Positions 57,226 to 64,000 of a stretch of DNA of 64,000 nucleotides are shown piece after piece. The notes beneath the pieces were generated by a model. The model did no database searches and was not told the origin of the DNA. It saw only the letters and a list, made by a program, of their open reading frames with translations. The DNA is taken from assembly GCF_002198735.1 (NCBI RefSeq), contig NZ_MWLO01000150.1:17161-81160 (forward strand). Reading direction: 5' to 3'. A program made the position numbers and the translations under genes. The first letter of the stretch is position 1. Each line of letters begins with the position of its first letter. The stretch is from Ideonella sp. A 288 (GTDB lineage Bacteria > Pseudomonadota > Gammaproteobacteria > Burkholderiales > Burkholderiaceae_C).

Positions 57226-58062
57226 TCAGCGCTTTGGCGTCACGGCTGCCGTCACCAGCAATTGCTCCACTGCCTGCAGCACGCTCTGGGGCGCGTCGTG
57301 ATGGAGGTAGTGCCCCGAGTTGGGGATGGTCTCGGCCGTCGCTACCAGGCGTTGCCGCCAGTCCTGGCGCAGTTGCGACAACGTGCGCTGGTAGTCGGCC
57401 GTCTCCAGCGGCCCGAAGCGGCCCGAAAACAGCAATCTCGCGGGCACCGCGGGCGGCCACGGCGGCAGCGTGTTCAAGCATTGCGCCTGGGCATCGAACT
57501 CGGCGCGCATGGTGGCGGTGAACACCGTGTCGCGCAGGCCGCTCAACAGCGCGGCGGTCTTGGGTGTCTCGCGCTGCAGCGTGGCCAAGTGCTCGGGGTG
57601 GGTGGGGTCCAGCAGAAGCACGCCTGCGGTTTCTGCCGGGTACAACCGTGCAAAGGCCACCTGGTACAGCCCGCCCAGCGAATGGCCCACCAGAAGATAC
57701 GGTGGCGGCACCTTGGCGTCGCGCAGCGCCGCGTGCAGTTCGCGGGCCACCTGGCAGGGATCTCGCGGCACGGTAGTCGACGGGCTGTCGCCGTAGCCCG
57801 GACGGTCCAGCGCGAAGACGCGGTGCCGCGCCGTCAGCTGCTGCCAGACGGTGTGCCAGGTCGTGCGGCCGTCGCCCAGACCGCTTTGCAGCACGACGAC
57901 GGGCGCCTTCTCCGGGCCGCCCAGCGCGTACGCCATGGTGCCGGAAGACGCCGACGTGGTGCCATGGCGCGGAACCTGCGCGCAAGCGGTCAGCAGGAGC
58001 GCGCCGACAAGCGCGGCCATCCAACGGCAGCGCGACTTCGATAGAGCAAGATGAAGGTGCAT
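57226..58062 (-). CDS. Alpha/beta hydrolase lipoprotein
   Basis: 278 residues. Lipobox LLTAC near residue 26. The hydrolase core shows VVVLQSGLGDGRTTWH (oxyanion region), the nucleophile elbow GHSLGGLYQ near 127, an acid in LLLDPTHPEH, and the catalytic His in PNSGHYLHHD near 255. Role: an exported esterase, lipase or similar. It is 20 bp downstream of a cytosolic hydrolase of the same fold on the same strand, which suggests an operon and an old duplication. Confidence 0.85.
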   Translation of the reverse strand: MHLHLALSKSRCRWMAALVGALLLTACAQVPRHGTTSASSGTMAYALGGPEKAPVVVLQSGLGDGRTTWHTVWQQLTARHRVFALDRPGYGDSPSTTVPRDPCQVARELHAALRDAKVPPPYLLVGHSLGGLYQVAFARLYPAETAGVLLLDPTHPEHLATLQRETPKTAALLSGLRDTVFTATMRAEFDAQAQCLNTLPPWPPAVPARLLFSGRFGPLETADYQRTLSQLRQDWRQRLVATAETIPNSGHYLHHDAPQSVLQAVEQLLVTAAVTPKR

Positions 58063-58082
58063 GAGGATCGATGGTTGAGGTT

Positions 58083-58850
58083 TCAGACGCGGGGCTGCGA
58101 GCTTGCCGCACGGGCCAGGTCGGAAATGGCTTGAGCCACCAGGGCCGGCTCCGAGAGCTGCGGGAAGTGGCCGCTGCGATGAGCAAGCACGTGTGACCCC
58201 GGCGGCGACAGTTCGACCAGTGCGCGCTGGTGCCGGCAGCGGGCAGCCCGCTGCGCGCCGGGTGTCAACCATGCCAGGGCCGGCCGCATGCCGGTGACGA
58301 CGGCCAGTGGCACCCGCGGGAACGGCGGCAAGCCCGCCAGCTGCGCCGCGCTGGTCCGCGCGTGAACGACCTCGCTGTGCGGCTGGGGTGGCCACCAGCG
58401 GTCGACCAGAGCCTGCAGGCCGCGCTGCAGCGGTGATGCATGTTCGGCCATGGCTGCCATATCCTGCGGTGCGGTGGCTTCCAACAGCACCACCGCTGCG
58501 ATGTGTGCCGGATGGCTGCGCGCAAAGTGCAAGGCATGCAGGCCGCCCAGCGAATGCCCCACCAGCACATACGGCCCGGGTATCGCCAGCGCTGCGAGCA
58601 ACGCAAGGAGTTGTCGTGTCACGGTCTCCGAGGTCTGGTCCACGTGGGGCGGATCGCTGGCGCCAATGCCAGGCCGGTTCCACGCGACCACCGTGCCCAG
58701 CTTGGTCAGGGGTACCCACACACGCATCCAGCCGTCCAGTGGACCACCGGCACCATTGATGAGCACGATGGTCGGTCCCGGCCGGCGTGCGTATTGCACC
58801 TCGACCCGTCGGCCATCGAGCATGAGAACTTCGGTGCTTGGGCTTGGCAT
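58083..58850 (-). CDS. Alpha/beta hydrolase
   Basis: 255 residues and no signal peptide. Core motifs: IVLINGAGGPLDGW, VVAWNRPGIGASD, nucleophile GHSLGGLHAL near 98, LLEATAP, and the final His in HRSGHFPQLSEP near 230. ATG 58850 follows GTGGGGA; an ATG at 58823 is an alternative. The substrate is unknown. The gene is divergent from the two-component response regulator with 64 bp between starts, so the regulator may control the hydrolase pair. Confidence 0.85.
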   Translation of the reverse strand: MPSPSTEVLMLDGRRVEVQYARRPGPTIVLINGAGGPLDGWMRVWVPLTKLGTVVAWNRPGIGASDPPHVDQTSETVTRQLLALLAALAIPGPYVLVGHSLGGLHALHFARSHPAHIAAVVLLEATAPQDMAAMAEHASPLQRGLQALVDRWWPPQPHSEVVHARTSAAQLAGLPPFPRVPLAVVTGMRPALAWLTPGAQRAARCRHQRALVELSPPGSHVLAHRSGHFPQLSEPALVAQAISDLARAASSQPRV

Positions 58851-58914
58851 TCCCCACAGTGTCGCGTCTGGCAGCTTTGGCTTTCCCAAAGGTCGGGGCG
58901 CTACAGTGAATGCC

Positions 58915-59568
58915 ATGCACATCCTGCTGGTCGAAGACGACCTCGATCTGGGCCCCGCGCTGCTGGCCGCCTTGAAGGCCGAGGGCATGAGCGCGCAATG
59001 GGTGCGGCGCGCCGCCGACGCCCGCGCTGCGCTCGGGCCCGAGGTGGACCTGGTGCTGCTGGATCGCGCCCTGGCCGGCCAGGAAGGGCTGGACCTGTTG
59101 CGCCACTGGCGAGTGAAGCGCATCACGACACCGGTCATCGTCATCACCGCACGGTCCGCGTTGACGGATCGGCTCGAAGGCCTGGACGAAGGGGCCGATG
59201 ACTACCTCGTCAAGCCCTTCGAGATCCCCGAGCTGCTGTCGCGCGTGCGGGCCGTGCACCGCCGCCACCGGCAGCAGGCCAGCGAGCTGTGGGAACTGGG
59301 TGAGCTGACCGTGTCGCCGCGCTCGCACCAGGCATGGCTGAACGGCGAGTTGCTGGCCTTGTCAGCGCGCGAGTTCCAGCTGCTGCTGGCCCTGGCCAAG
59401 GACACCAGCACGGTGGTCCCCAAGCAGGTGCTGGGGCAGTTGCTGGAGCCGCTGGGTGACCCGGTGGACGCTGCCACCATCGAAGTGCACCTGTCCAACC
59501 TGCGCCGCAAGATCGGCGCCGAGCGCATCCGCACCGTGCGCGGCGTGGGCTACCAGCTCAGGCCATGA
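58915..59568 (+). CDS. OmpR-family response regulator
   Basis: 217 residues. The receiver domain (1-115) has the acid pair EDD at 7-9, phospho-acceptor Asp in LVLLDRA near 50, Thr/Ser in VITARS and Lys in LVKPFEIPELL. The DNA-binding winged helix (about 125-217) has LSAREFQLLLALAKD and TIEVHLSNLRRKIG with the closing TVRGVGYQLRP. It overlaps the histidine kinase gene by ATGA, so they form one two-component system. Confidence 0.92.
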   Translation: MHILLVEDDLDLGPALLAALKAEGMSAQWVRRAADARAALGPEVDLVLLDRALAGQEGLDLLRHWRVKRITTPVIVITARSALTDRLEGLDEGADDYLVKPFEIPELLSRVRAVHRRHRQQASELWELGELTVSPRSHQAWLNGELLALSAREFQLLLALAKDTSTVVPKQVLGQLLEPLGDPVDAATIEVHLSNLRRKIGAERIRTVRGVGYQLRP

Positions 59569-60926
59569 GGAGGCAGGCGTCGCTGCAAGGGCGGCTGGTG
59601 CGCGTGCTGCTCCTGGCGCTGGTGATGATCGCCGCCGTACTGGTGGGCCTGGACTACCTGGCGTTCAGGGCCGGTGTCTCCGATCGTGTGGCCCAACGCT
59701 CTGCGACCGAGGCCTTGGGCGAGGCGCTGGCTGACGTGGACGAACCCGTCGCCGCAGCTATCGTGCGGGCCACCGAACATCAGTTCAACCGAACTCGGCG
59801 TGACTCCGGCTTGCCCGGCATCGAAGACCTGGCCTTCGTGCTGCAGACGCGCGACGGGCGGCAGGTCTATGCCTCGCCGGCCTTGCGGGGCCAGGCGGAG
59901 TTGACGCCACTGCAGGCGCGGCAAGAAGTCATCCAGCTGCGCGGGCGCGGCTACTGGCCCTGGCTGCACGAAACCCCACGCTGGCGCGTCATCCTCCTCG
60001 AACCGGTGGTGCAGGACAGCCTCGTGTTGCGGTGGCTGGGCGGTGGGCTGCTGCCGTCCCTCCTGGTGGCCATTCCACTGCTGATGCTGCCGCTGTGGTG
60101 GGCAGTTCGCACCGGGCTGGCGCCTCTGCGCCACCTGGTCTCGGCTCTGGCCCAGCGGGATGCCGCCACGCTGACGCCTCTGCAACTCGACCTGCGCCAT
60201 GCCGAGCTTCAGCCCATCGTGGGCGCCATCGACGGCTTGTTGGCGCGCGCACGCCTGCATCTGGAGCACGAGCGCGCATTGACGCACAACACAGCGCACG
60301 AATTGCGCACCCCGCTGGCGGTGGTCGTGGCCCAGGCTCATGCGCTGGCCACCGCGCCTGATGCCGCAGCGGCCGAGACTGCACGGCAGGGCATAGAGCG
60401 CGGCGTGCAACGCACATCGCATCTGGTGGAGCAATTGCTGACGCTGGCCGGACTGGAGTCCCCGGGCGCGCCGCGAGTCACCGAGCCCATCGACCTGGTG
60501 GCGCTGTGCCGCCAGCACCTGATCGACCTCACACCCCTGGCAGATGCCCGCGGCATCGAGATGGCCCTGGTGTCGCCGGACCACTGCCGCGCCACCGTGG
60601 TTGTGCCGGCCCTGCACTCCATCCTCGACAATCTGCTGCGAAATGCTCTGAACCACTGCCCGCCGGGTTCGCAGGTGGAGTTGCAGCTCACGCGGCGGGA
60701 CGGTCAAGTTCGGCTCGAGGTGCAGGACAACGGACCGGGCATGCCGGCCGAGGAGCGCACACATGCGTTCGAGCGCTTCTACCGAGGACAGGGGGCCGGC
60801 CCCGGCTCTGGCTTGGGGCTGGCGATCGTGAATGAGGCTGCCCGGCTGCTGGGCGCACGGGTGTCCCTGGCTGCGAGAGACGGGGGGTCCGGCCTTCGAG
60901 TGACCGTCGAGTGGCGCGATGGCTAA
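59565..60926 (+). CDS. Sensor histidine kinase, two-transmembrane
   Basis: 453 residues. Helices at about 12-32 and 158-178 bracket a periplasmic sensor of about 120 residues with no recognised ligand fold. A HAMP-like segment leads to the H-box HNTAHELRTPLAVV (His near 246), then the N-box NLLRNALNHC, the G1 box DNGPGMP and the G2 box GSGLGLAIV. Partner of the upstream OmpR-type regulator, as shown by the ATGA overlap. Length and layout match QseC/TctE-type kinases. Confidence 0.92.
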   Translation: MRRQASLQGRLVRVLLLALVMIAAVLVGLDYLAFRAGVSDRVAQRSATEALGEALADVDEPVAAAIVRATEHQFNRTRRDSGLPGIEDLAFVLQTRDGRQVYASPALRGQAELTPLQARQEVIQLRGRGYWPWLHETPRWRVILLEPVVQDSLVLRWLGGGLLPSLLVAIPLLMLPLWWAVRTGLAPLRHLVSALAQRDAATLTPLQLDLRHAELQPIVGAIDGLLARARLHLEHERALTHNTAHELRTPLAVVVAQAHALATAPDAAAAETARQGIERGVQRTSHLVEQLLTLAGLESPGAPRVTEPIDLVALCRQHLIDLTPLADARGIEMALVSPDHCRATVVVPALHSILDNLLRNALNHCPPGSQVELQLTRRDGQVRLEVQDNGPGMPAEERTHAFERFYRGQGAGPGSGLGLAIVNEAARLLGARVSLAARDGGSGLRVTVEWRDG

Positions 60927-61229
60927 CCGTTGATTCGGCGGATGACTGCTCCGGCTTCTTGGGGAGACCGCAATGGGTCGTGCGCCACCTCACGCGGCTT
61001 CGATCCGTCAACCCTAGAGCGGCCGTTCAAGTTGGCTAGCAGCACAGCGGACATTCGCGAAGACCCGGACTCGGCCATTATGGAGAGCTCACCATAATGG
61101 CCGGGTCCGTGAGATCACGAACGGCCGCTTCGGAGAAGCCAAACAAGAAAAGCGATCTCTCGCCGTCCGGCTGCTTTGGAGCAATCCGGCGGGCAGCTCT
61201 GGGTCGCGTACCGTCGCGACCATGGCCAC
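60927..61229. other. 303-bp gap holding a large inverted repeat
   Basis: No gene was recognised. The only structure seen is the inverted repeat at 61066-61109. The sequence is less GC-rich than the surrounding genes (for example GAGAAGCCAAACAAGAAAAG near 61132). It separates the convergent kinase and AraC genes, so a bidirectional terminator is possible. Confidence 0.4.
61066..61109. repeat. 18-bp-arm inverted repeat around a GAGCTC core
   Basis: Left arm 61066-61083 and right arm 61092-61109 pair at 17 of 18 positions, with an 8-nt centre AGAGCTCA. CGGCCATTATGG and CCATAATGGCCG are unusually AT-containing for this genome. It may be a terminator between the two convergent genes (there is no T-run) or a recombination or element end. 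Confidence 0.5.
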
Positions 61230-62126
61230 TTAGCCAGGCGCATGGCCCGCTGCGTCGTGCAAGTGTTCGCTCAACAGGCGGTAGAACCAGAACGCCTCGT
61301 GGGTTCTCATCAATTCGCCAAGCTGGCCAGGCGGAAGCCCGGTCACCCTTCGCACCTCGCGACCCAGGTGGGACTGATCTGCAAACCCCGCCTCGGCGGC
61401 CACCAATGCCAGGTCCGGTGCGGTGCCTCCGGCCTGGGCTTGCGCCGTCGCGTGGACCATGGCCCGCTCCGTGCGCACGTACAGCTGCAAGTCCCGGTGA
61501 CTCTGTCCCGTCCAGTCCTTGAAGCGGCGTTGCGCCTGCCGTAGGCCGGCACCCGGCCTCGTAAATGCAGCGCGCACGACCAGCGATTGCACCCACCCGC
61601 GCAGGGTTGGCAGGGCGTGACCACCCTGTGCACCCTGCCACAGCGGCTGCAATGTCGCCTCCAGTTGATGAAACGCGTTGCGCGCGTCGGACTGGCCGAT
61701 CTGAAGGAACCTGCTCAACAAGGCACCGCCCATGAGGTCCTGCAACGGCACGATCTTGTCCAGGTGGGGCTCCAGGCTGATGCCCAGCAGCCTGGACAAG
61801 GCGTCTGAATGGAAGGCCACGGACAGCGCGTGCACCGGCCCCGGCGACCAGCTGGCCGACGGCTTGCGCTGCGGTCCAGAAAACACCACACGTGGCAGCG
61901 CAGGCGCCAACGCCGGAGGCGCTGACACCGACGGCGGCTCCACCACCATGTGCAGTTCGCCTTCGAAGATCCACGACACCATGGGCAATGGCGTGGCCGG
62001 GTAGTGGTTGAAGCGCTGAGCATCCGTCAAGGACCGGCCCCGGGTGTCGCGTTCAACGGCCATGTAGATGCAGGCACCGAGCGCGGGACGTGGAAGGTGC
62101 AGGCGGGCGCTGATGGGCAGGTTCAC
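61230..62126 (-). CDS. AraC-family transcriptional regulator
   Basis: 298 residues from GTG 62126. A GTG at 62174 would give 314 but leaves only 29 bp to the divergent esterase start. The N-terminal part (about 20-190) is a cupin-like sensing region of the DUF6597 type (SWIFEGELHMVV). The C-terminal double helix-turn-helix (about 205-290) has GLRQAQRRFKDWTGQSHRDL and VAAEAGFADQSHLGREVRRVTGLPPGQL. Divergent from the esterase gene and probably its activator. Confidence 0.85.
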   Translation of the reverse strand: MNLPISARLHLPRPALGACIYMAVERDTRGRSLTDAQRFNHYPATPLPMVSWIFEGELHMVVEPPSVSAPPALAPALPRVVFSGPQRKPSASWSPGPVHALSVAFHSDALSRLLGISLEPHLDKIVPLQDLMGGALLSRFLQIGQSDARNAFHQLEATLQPLWQGAQGGHALPTLRGWVQSLVVRAAFTRPGAGLRQAQRRFKDWTGQSHRDLQLYVRTERAMVHATAQAQAGGTAPDLALVAAEAGFADQSHLGREVRRVTGLPPGQLGELMRTHEAFWFYRLLSEHLHDAAGHAPG

Positions 62127-62203
62127 GTGCGATGTCGGTTCCGTTCTAGACCGGCCGATTGTGGCCAAGGACACTGCAGGTCGTTCGCTCTGCCCGACTC
62201 CGC

Positions 62204-63298
62204 ATGCCCAAGACCATCCTGCAGGGACGCTTGTCCCACCAACTGCGCAGCCTGGCCACCCTGTTAGGCACCACCGCCACGGTGCTGGCCCGTCGTTGCA
62301 TCGGCAGGCCGCTGGTGCCGCAGTGGAGCGCAGCGTTCGAGATCGGAACCCTGTTCTATCGGCGCCAGTTCGTCCATGCCCTCGCGCTGCCCGACATCGC
62401 CGACAGCCGAGCCTACTTCGACAGCCTGTACACCGTGGTCGTGGCGAACCCCCAGGTCGACGTGCGCCCCAGCGCCGCGGGCCAGCCGCGTGGCGACTGG
62501 TTCATCCCGCGGGGCCACGACAGCGCGCTGACGCTGCTGTACTTCCATGGCGGCGGCTATGCGTTCTATGGCGCGGTGTCCCGGCATTTCATCGCCATGC
62601 TGGCGCAGATGCTCCAAGTGCCGATCTTCGCGCCCGACTATCGGCTGACACCCGAGCACCCGCATCCGGCACAAATTGACGATGGCCTGGCGGCCTACCA
62701 GCATCTGCTGGATGCCGGCATCGACCACAAACGCCTGGTGGTGGGTGGCGACTCGGCCGGCGGCCACCTGGCCTTGATGCTTCTGGCGAATCTGCCCGCG
62801 GTGGGCCTGCCCCAGCCCGCGCTGGCCATTGCGCTCAGTCCCTGGACCGACATCGGCCGACGCGGTGAAAGCCAGTTCGGCAACGACCGCTACGACATGG
62901 TCCAGGGCTATCAGACCCTGCAGTACGGTGCGTGGCTGAAGGCCGGCACGAACTGCAGCGACGCCGATCTCTCGCCCACGCACCAGCGCTACCGCGATGC
63001 GGCCCCGGTCTACCTTCAGGCCGGTGGCAAGGAGATTCTGGTGGACATGATCCGCGACTTCGCAGGCAGCTTGCAGCAGCAGGGGGCGCGCGTTCGGCTG
63101 GACGTCTGGCCGGACATGACCCACGAGTTCCATGCCTACGGCCACACGCTGCCGCAGAGCCGGCAGGCTATCGACCTGCTTCGTGCGGCCATGGCCTGGG
63201 CGACCGGCGCCGGCGGCAGCAACTTTGCGAGCTGTGCGCAAACGGAGATCGACGACCTGCGCGTTGGGCCTGGCGGGGCCGCCATGCCAGACCAATGA
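62204..63298 (+). CDS. Alpha/beta hydrolase, HSL-family esterase
   Basis: 364 residues. The oxyanion-hole motif LLYFHGGGYAFYG lies near residue 108, the nucleophile elbow GDSAGGHLALM near 185, the acid near 287 in the GGKEILVDMIRD region, and the His in DMTHEFHAY near 308. Members cleave short-chain esters or acyl groups of small molecules. No signal peptide. Transcribed away from an AraC regulator; its stop overlaps the start of a truncated glycosyltransferase by ATGA, which indicates an ancestral two-gene operon. Confidence 0.88.
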   Translation: MPKTILQGRLSHQLRSLATLLGTTATVLARRCIGRPLVPQWSAAFEIGTLFYRRQFVHALALPDIADSRAYFDSLYTVVVANPQVDVRPSAAGQPRGDWFIPRGHDSALTLLYFHGGGYAFYGAVSRHFIAMLAQMLQVPIFAPDYRLTPEHPHPAQIDDGLAAYQHLLDAGIDHKRLVVGGDSAGGHLALMLLANLPAVGLPQPALAIALSPWTDIGRRGESQFGNDRYDMVQGYQTLQYGAWLKAGTNCSDADLSPTHQRYRDAAPVYLQAGGKEILVDMIRDFAGSLQQQGARVRLDVWPDMTHEFHAYGHTLPQSRQAIDLLRAAMAWATGAGGSNFASCAQTEIDDLRVGPGGAAMPDQ

Positions 63299-63432
63299 AC
63301 AAACCCCTCGTCATGCTGCTGACGTTCGGAACCGGCGGCGATTTGCAGCCATTCCTGATGCTTGCGGCAGGCCGTTTATGCAAGTCACCTCCGAGCGTGG
63401 AGTACGCCACATGGCTGCCGACGAAGGGGTAG
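63295..63432 (+). pseudogene. Truncated UDP-glycosyltransferase remnant
   Basis: 45 codons. The first 27 residues, MNKPLVMLLTFGTGGDLQPF and then LMLAAGR, match the N-terminal nucleotide-fold start of MGT/UGT-type glycosyltransferases. After that the frame is unrelated and stops at 63432. ATGA overlap with the esterase shows it was translationally coupled. About 95 percent of such a gene is missing, so this is a deletion remnant, not a functional enzyme. Confidence 0.6.
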
Positions 63433-63544
63433 CCCGCATGAGCAGTCAAGGTGGCGCCGCTGGACGCTCACGAGCGGCCAGAATGTGTGCATTGGCCTCC
63501 CGACTTCTTCGATTGACATGCGAGCCATTCCTCTGAAAGCATCC

Positions 63545-63946
63545 ATGACCCCGCCTTCACCAGCGTCGATCCCATTGACAAGCAGTTTGCTCGCCGTGGT
63601 CTCATCGTGGGCGCTTGTGACTCTCGGCGTGGCCCATATCGCATTCGGTATCGTCAAGTACAGGGCGACGTTGCGCGATGCGGTGGTTGCGGGATTCGTC
63701 GGCAGGTTTGCCGAACCCGAACCGCGACGCACGGCGTTCTGGTTCGTGCTGTTCGGCCTTCCGCTTCTTTTGGCCGGGCATGTCGCGGTACGGGCTGCAG
63801 GCCGTGCCGACAATGAACTGCTCGGGCTCATTGGTGGCTACGTGTTCGCGACCTCGTTGATTGGTGTTGCCGCATTCCCAAGGTCACCGTTTCCAGCGTC
63901 ACTCATCGTCTCTGTGTTGCTGATCTTGGCCGGCCGCGGTTTTTGA
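63545..63946 (+). CDS. Membrane protein, DUF6463-like
   Basis: 133 residues with four predicted helices (LLAVVSSWALVTLGVAHIAFG, FWFVLFGLPLLLAGHVAV, LLGLIGGYVFATSLIGVAAF, PASLIVSVLLILAG). The pattern resembles DUF6463, small membrane proteins of unknown role in Gram-negative bacteria. ATG 63545 or 63518 could be the start; the first gives the usual family length. It follows the truncated glycosyltransferase and lies in a patch with lower GC third positions. Confidence 0.7.
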   Translation: MTPPSPASIPLTSSLLAVVSSWALVTLGVAHIAFGIVKYRATLRDAVVAGFVGRFAEPEPRRTAFWFVLFGLPLLLAGHVAVRAAGRADNELLGLIGGYVFATSLIGVAAFPRSPFPASLIVSVLLILAGRGF

Positions 63947-63980
63947 GTGCAAATGCCCGCCGGCACGGCGTTGGCCAAGC

Positions 63981-64000
63981 CTGGGCTGGGCTGGGCTGGG
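63981..64000. repeat. Tandem CTGGG repeat at window edge
   Basis: Four copies of the pentamer CTGGG end the window, so the full array length is unknown. Confidence 0.6.

Overview
The window is a high-GC (roughly 70 percent by eye), gene-dense stretch of a chromosome. Codon use is strongly G/C-ending, and the gene families point to a betaproteobacterium of the Burkholderiales, probably near the Leptothrix/Rubrivivax/Ideonella group. Supporting features are PEP-CTERM proteins, a fused Liv-type ABC transporter, a BKACE enzyme, orphan chemoreceptors and many small oxidoreductases. No rRNA, tRNA, CRISPR array or phage structural cluster was seen.

Layout. 1-1.8 kb: end of a split UxaA-type sugar-acid dehydratase (large subunit plus SAF subunit), divergent from a GntR/UTRA repressor across a 17-bp-arm perfect palindrome. 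1.9-9 kb: secreted protein of unknown function, RCC1-repeat lipoprotein, FAD amine-oxidase-like enzyme, HAD phosphatase, LOG-family protein, periplasmic solute-binding protein. 9-12 kb: palindromic intergenic element, then a CHASE-PAS-HisKA-REC hybrid kinase. 11.9-17.4 kb (minus strand): Tat/lipoprotein tyrosinase with an overlapping small lipoprotein, DUF6916-like protein, GNAT, three tandem tail-collar (MdpB-like) proteins and a PEP-CTERM protein. 17.8-32 kb: GST, a substrate-binding/permease fusion, SDR, aldo/keto reductase, PKD-domain protein, DUF3494/PEP-CTERM protein, DUF3096 peptide, CoA-disulfide-reductase-like flavoprotein, a divergent FtsH, quinone-reductase-like MDR, and a sorbosone-dehydrogenase/diheme cytochrome c pair. 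32-36 kb: two chemoreceptors.

36.3-44.9 kb is a coherent catabolic island: BKACE enzyme, L-carnitine-dehydrogenase-like enzyme, an ABC importer in which permease and both ATPases form one 837-residue polypeptide, a LivH permease, a Tat-exported binding protein, and a divergent FCD-type GntR regulator with an SDR. It looks like uptake and beta-keto cleavage of a beta-hydroxy acid such as carnitine. A 266-bp nested palindrome flanked by TA lies between the two permease genes.

44.9-52 kb: YdeI-like protein, a conserved 74-residue protein, a GST-GNAT fusion, serine hydrolase, cytochrome c, an OYE and a 2,4-dienoyl-CoA reductase. 52.3-63.9 kb is an accessory-looking region of lower GC. One serine-hydrolase gene is cut exactly by a 2,363-bp element with IS21-like ends (TGCG...CGCA), a 4-bp AGCC target duplication and no transposase; its only cargo is a second, complete serine hydrolase. 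Removing the element restores a 382-residue reading frame. It is followed by a third serine hydrolase, two alpha/beta hydrolases, an OmpR/EnvZ-type two-component system, an AraC regulator divergent from an HSL-family esterase, a truncated glycosyltransferase and a DUF6463-like membrane protein.
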